DNA from: a bacterium
Lineage (GTDB): Bacteria > Patescibacteriota > Minisyncoccia > Phycocordibacterales > JAKEFN01
Length of the DNA: 25,685 nt
NCBI GenBank assembly: GCA_022616085.1
Contig: JAKEFN010000085.1
Location: forward strand, 1 to 25,685
Direction: 5' to 3'
Shown here: one piece after another, positions 22,897 through 25,685 of the stretch
How the letters are laid out: each line of letters opens with the position of its first letter
Numbering within the stretch: the first letter of the stretch is position 1
The notes under the pieces: model-generated
Databases searched by the model: none
Told to the model about the DNA's origin: nothing
What the model saw: only the letters and a program-made list of their open reading frames with translations
Made by a program: the position numbers and the translations under genes

Positions 22897-24268
22897 GTTT
22901 TTGAAGAATAACCGGCGAACCGACCGCGATAACAAAAAAACTTTTATCCCGGAGATCTTCGTAGCGGTGCGCGAGCATCCTTCGGCCGTCCATAATGAGC
23001 GCGCGCGGAGCGGCTTTCGCGATAATAACATCTCCGAGCTCGCGGAATTCCGGCCAGTCCGTTGCAATAACAACGCAATCGCTTCCCTTAATCGCCTCCG
23101 CCGCATTTTTTTTATAAATGAGCTTCTGTGTTTCTGGAAACGCTTTTTTGAATTCAGGCATGGCGGACGGGTCAAACAGCACTATCTCGCGCGCCTTTTT
23201 TTCCTGCAAAAACGGCACAATTTTTAACGACGGCGAATGGCGTATGTCATTGGTATCGCGCTTGAACGAAAGCCCGAGAAGCGCAACTCTCTTCCCTTTC
23301 CACGAGAATCCCGCTTCTTCAGCGCGTTCCAGAAAAGATTGGAGCTGGCGATTGTTCGCAGAAAGCGTCTCATCGAGAAGCGCCGCGGTATAACCTTTTT
23401 TCTTAAGCTGATAAGCGAGCGAGCGAGCGTCTTTGATAAAACAGCTCCCTCCCGCATAGATGCTGTCATAAAGACCCCATTCCCCGATACGGCGGTCGCT
23501 TGCGATTATTTTTCGAAGGTTCTCGAAACGGATGCCATCGAACGATTCGGCGGTGCGTCCGACCACATCGAAACACTCTGCGAGTTTATTGAATAAAAGA
23601 TAGTTTGAAAGAAGCTTCCCCGCCTCGGCTTCCTCGGGGCTTGTCTCAATATATGCGACATCGGGCGCATCATAGAAGCGGCGGTATATATTCCGGAGAA
23701 TATCAAAATCTTTTTCGCTTTCCGCCCCCACGACGACGCGATCGGGCTTCAAGGTTCCGGAAACAGCTTTCCCTTCAACAAGAAACTCCGGATTCGACGC
23801 AACGCCGACATTTTTTATTCCCTTGCGATTGAGAAAAGAGGCGGTTTGCCTTGCGGTTCCGATCGGGACCGTGCTTTTGTTTATAATGACTATCCGTTTT
23901 CTTTTTTTTATGTTTTTGAGCGTTTCCGCGAGCTTCTCCAGCGCATCGAAATAGTAAGAGAGGTCCGCTTCGCCGGTTTCTTCCTTTGACGGCGTGGGGA
24001 GGCACATGAATACCGCTTCCGTATCGGAAAGCCATGCGGCGACATTCGCATAATCATCTGTAAACCTTATGCGGTCTTTATTTTTTGTAAGCAGATCCGA
24101 AAGCCCGTCCTCAAAGAGGGTGCTCTCGATTTTTTGAGAATCAAACGAGCCGAAATTTTCAATTTTGCGCTTGTCTATATCATAGACAAGCGTCTCATGC
24201 CCGCTTCCCGCCGCAACCGCCGCGCTCGCGGTTCCCACGAACCCTGCGCCAACATAAAGTATCTTCAT
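22877..24268 (-). CDS. ugd: UDP-glucose/UDP-sugar 6-dehydrogenase
   Basis: 463 aa. It oxidises UDP-glucose to UDP-glucuronate with two NAD+, supplying envelope or capsule polysaccharide. The N-terminal Rossmann motif GAGFVGT (7-13) and STVPIGTA segment are followed by NPEFLVEG (159-166), K218 and N222 of the catalytic site, and the active-site cysteine C276 in GGSCFIKD. FKRDTNDIRHSP is in the C-terminal domain. The core is normal; CFIKD replaces the usual CFPKD, and the NKLAECFD segment lacks the common NE pair. A UDP-N-acetylmannosamine dehydrogenase is an alternative. No glycosyltransferase is adjacent. The ATG has no clear Shine-Dalgarno sequence. Confidence 0.88.
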   Translation of the reverse strand: MKILYVGAGFVGTASAAVAAGSGHETLVYDIDKRKIENFGSFDSQKIESTLFEDGLSDLLTKNKDRIRFTDDYANVAAWLSDTEAVFMCLPTPSKEETGEADLSYYFDALEKLAETLKNIKKRKRIVIINKSTVPIGTARQTASFLNRKGIKNVGVASNPEFLVEGKAVSGTLKPDRVVVGAESEKDFDILRNIYRRFYDAPDVAYIETSPEEAEAGKLLSNYLLFNKLAECFDVVGRTAESFDGIRFENLRKIIASDRRIGEWGLYDSIYAGGSCFIKDARSLAYQLKKKGYTAALLDETLSANNRQLQSFLERAEEAGFSWKGKRVALLGLSFKRDTNDIRHSPSLKIVPFLQEKKAREIVLFDPSAMPEFKKAFPETQKLIYKKNAAEAIKGSDCVVIATDWPEFRELGDVIIAKAAPRALIMDGRRMLAHRYEDLRDKSFFVIAVGSPVILQKQKTARD

Positions 24269-24303
24269 TAGTATCTATAATGCATAAAAGAATGGAAAAG
24301 TGC

Positions 24304-24325
24304 AAAATCCGCCTCTTCGGCGGAT
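24304..24325 (-). terminator. Terminator on the minus strand downstream of rodA
   Basis: On the minus strand the hairpin ATCCGCC/GGCGGAT (plus 24307-24313 and 24319-24325) is followed by four T. It lies just past the short coding remnant at 24334-24459 and ends transcription before ugd. The hairpin sequence is identical to the one after malate synthase. Confidence 0.65.
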
Positions 24326-24333
24326 TCTTTCAA

Positions 24334-24459
24334 TTAATCGTATTTATGGTATTCGATGAGTTCGTAGAACTCATTGCGCGTCATCATATCAGGAGTCAAC
24401 ATCCAAGTTGAATCATCCCGTATATGTCTAACATCTATAAAAGTTATGCCGCAATTATT
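24334..24459 (-). pseudogene. Short coding remnant between rodA and a terminator
   Basis: On the minus strand a 41-codon open frame ends in TAA at 24334, right before the terminator. It has coding-like codons, with the sequence HIRDDSTWMLTPDMM followed by TRNEFYELIEYHKYD. Its only ATG (24402) leaves 22 residues, and its 5' end overlaps the last bases of rodA out of frame. The likely explanation is the 3' remnant of a deleted gene; a very small protein is possible. No family recognised. Confidence 0.25.
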
Positions 24460-25571
24460 TCATTTTGTTCTGTGTGGCGGCCGACCGCGCGCGCGTATCT
24501 CCTCATCCCCATTATGATGCCGAGTCCCGCATACTCGGTAAGAAGGTGGGATCCGCCGTAGCTCATAAAAGGAATGGTTGTGCCGGTTACGGGAAGAAGC
24601 CCTATATTCATGCCCACGTGCACGAAAAAATGGCTGATAAGAAATATGGCGAAACCGAGGCTGAAAAGCGTCTCAAAATTCGTGGCGCCGCGCATGGCAT
24701 TCTCCACGATACGCCAGATGATAATGCCGAACAGGGCAAAGACTGCGAGAACGCCCACGAAACCCCATTCCTCGGCGAATGCGGCAAAAATAAAATCGGT
24801 TTCATATTCGGGAAGAAAGGCGAGCCGCGACTGGGTGCCATATCCGATTCCCTTTCCTAGAATTTTCCCCGAACCGACAGCGACAACCGATTGGAGCGCA
24901 TTGTATCCGGCGCCATGTATATCGGTCAGCGGGTTTAAGAACGTAAGTATGCGTTCTTTTTGGTAATCTTCAAAGACAAAGAACCACAAAGATGCGAGGC
25001 TCACCACCCCAATAAGCGCCGTTGCCGCAAAATGCTTCCGCGAGATGCCGGATACCATGACAAGTCCGAGCCAAATGAAAAAAATAATCACCGCGGAACC
25101 GAAATCGGGCTGGAGGAAAACGAGCGTGAACGGAATAAATGCGTATGCCGCCGACACAAGAATATGGCGGATGTTGGCGATCTCTATATGCCGCCGCGCA
25201 AAATATTTCGCAAGCACTAATATCACGATAAGCTTCATGGGATCCGAAGGCTGGATGGAAAATATACCGACGTCAAACCAGCTCTGCGCTCCTTTAATAA
25301 CACTTCCCAGAATAAAAAGGAGGAGGAGGATTCCACATCCGGCCGCAAAAAGCGAGATGATCACCCGCGTGCTTCGCAAGAAACGAAAGTCGATGAAGCT
25401 CAAAACGAAAAAAAGCGCGATGGATATGCCCGCCCACACAAGCTGGCGATCGAAAAAATAGCCCGTGCCCGAAAATGAATCCATGGTAACGAGGCCTGCG
25501 CCGACAAGTGGAAGCGTTGCCGCGAAAAGTATCCAATCTATATGAAATTCTTTTTTTATGCCGTTCAACAT
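24444..25571 (-). CDS. rodA: Rod shape-determining protein RodA (SEDS family)
   Basis: 375 aa with about ten membrane segments. It is a peptidoglycan glycosyltransferase that acts with a class B penicillin-binding protein in lateral wall growth. Family motifs are GAQSWFDVG, QPSDPMKL (normally QPSE), GQ/KGIGYGTQSRLAFLPEYETDFIFA with the catalytic Asp, and the long C-terminal signature GLLPVTGTTIPFMSYGGS. FtsW is the related alternative, but TDFIFA and length favour RodA. No MreB, MreC or PBP2 is in the window. No Shine-Dalgarno sequence is visible upstream. It is followed by a short coding remnant and a terminator. Confidence 0.92.
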   Translation of the reverse strand: MLNGIKKEFHIDWILFAATLPLVGAGLVTMDSFSGTGYFFDRQLVWAGISIALFFVLSFIDFRFLRSTRVIISLFAAGCGILLLLFILGSVIKGAQSWFDVGIFSIQPSDPMKLIVILVLAKYFARRHIEIANIRHILVSAAYAFIPFTLVFLQPDFGSAVIIFFIWLGLVMVSGISRKHFAATALIGVVSLASLWFFVFEDYQKERILTFLNPLTDIHGAGYNALQSVVAVGSGKILGKGIGYGTQSRLAFLPEYETDFIFAAFAEEWGFVGVLAVFALFGIIIWRIVENAMRGATNFETLFSLGFAIFLISHFFVHVGMNIGLLPVTGTTIPFMSYGGSHLLTEYAGLGIIMGMRRYARAVGRHTEQNEIIAA

Positions 25572-25607
25572 ATAGACATCACACTAGAACCTATCTCAAA
25601 ATAAACC

Positions 25608-25678
25608 CATGATTTTATTGTTTTTTCGCCTCGCTTGATTTTTCAAATCAAGTCATAGCTCAAAACAATAAAATCATG
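25608..25678. repeat. 71-base symmetric hairpin at the window edge
   Basis: A perfect 17-bp inverted repeat (25608-25624 and 25662-25678, CATGATTTTATTGTTTT and complement) encloses nine-base unpaired segments on each side and an inner 8-bp stem CTTGATTT/AAATCAAG (25634-25641 and 25645-25652) with a three-base loop. All parts share one centre (25643). It lies about 37 bases upstream of rodA. It could be a structured RNA, a terminator of a gene beyond the window, or the end of a mobile element. Confidence 0.55.
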
Positions 25679-25685
25679 TTTGCTA

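Noticed and set aside
1..25685. Alternative genetic code with TGA as glycine (as in some CPR groups)
   Set aside because: TGA ends several genes (for example pstB and the acyl-CoA synthetase), and no recognised protein has an internal in-frame TGA.

Overview
The window is a compact bacterial chromosome segment with about 22 protein genes, one tRNA and very little spacer. Every large reading frame uses the standard code: TAA, TAG and TGA all end genes, and no TGA lies inside a recognisable one. Short gaps, mixed gene orientations, several genes with no Shine-Dalgarno sequence, and the gene set (stand-alone ComEC-like hydrolase, RodA, flotillin-like protein, many hypothetical proteins) suggest a small-genome lineage such as Patescibacteria/CPR. 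This is an inference; there is no rRNA or marker protein here to settle it. No CRISPR array, complete insertion sequence or prophage was seen. No gap between genes exceeds about 300 bases.

Layout, 1-8100: a flotillin-like SPFH membrane protein and a long-chain acyl-CoA synthetase are on the minus strand. The synthetase is divergent from an ETHE1-like metallo-beta-lactamase across a strong promoter that overlaps a perfect 18-bp palindrome. Next come a small unknown gene with its own promoter and terminator, a 122-bp symmetric inverted-repeat element, and msrB. A pstB-phoU-secreted protein operon follows on the plus strand. Then come a ComEC-like hydrolase (minus), a nested palindromic repeat, and tRNA-Leu(CAG).

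Layout, 8100-14400: a possible gene remnant runs into the antisense strand of trpS. trpS and an orphan Cache-HAMP histidine kinase are on the minus strand. Divergent from the kinase, a tight two-gene unit joins a phenylacetate-CoA-ligase-like enzyme to an aldehyde dehydrogenase. Its last codons overlap the end of dnaJ tail to tail.

Layout, 14358-25685: the chaperone operon grpE-dnaK-dnaJ is followed on the same strand by a membrane-anchored GH26-like protein that appears to lack its catalytic nucleophile, and by an Hsp20. On the plus strand lie malate synthase A and a small unknown gene, separated by copies of the palindromic repeat seen near the tRNA. UDP-glucose dehydrogenase, a short coding remnant and rodA (minus) end the window, followed by a long hairpin at the very edge.

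Functional themes are protein quality control (DnaK system, Hsp20, MsrB), cell envelope (RodA, UDP-glucose dehydrogenase, SPFH, GH26-like), phosphate response (PstB, PhoU) and carboxylate/acyl activation (two adenylate-forming ligases, an aldehyde dehydrogenase, malate synthase). The most unusual items are the palindromic repeat family with a compensatory base-pair change between copies and a 12-bp flanking duplication, the symmetric hairpin elements, the ligase-dehydrogenase pair, and the apparent GH26 pseudoenzyme.
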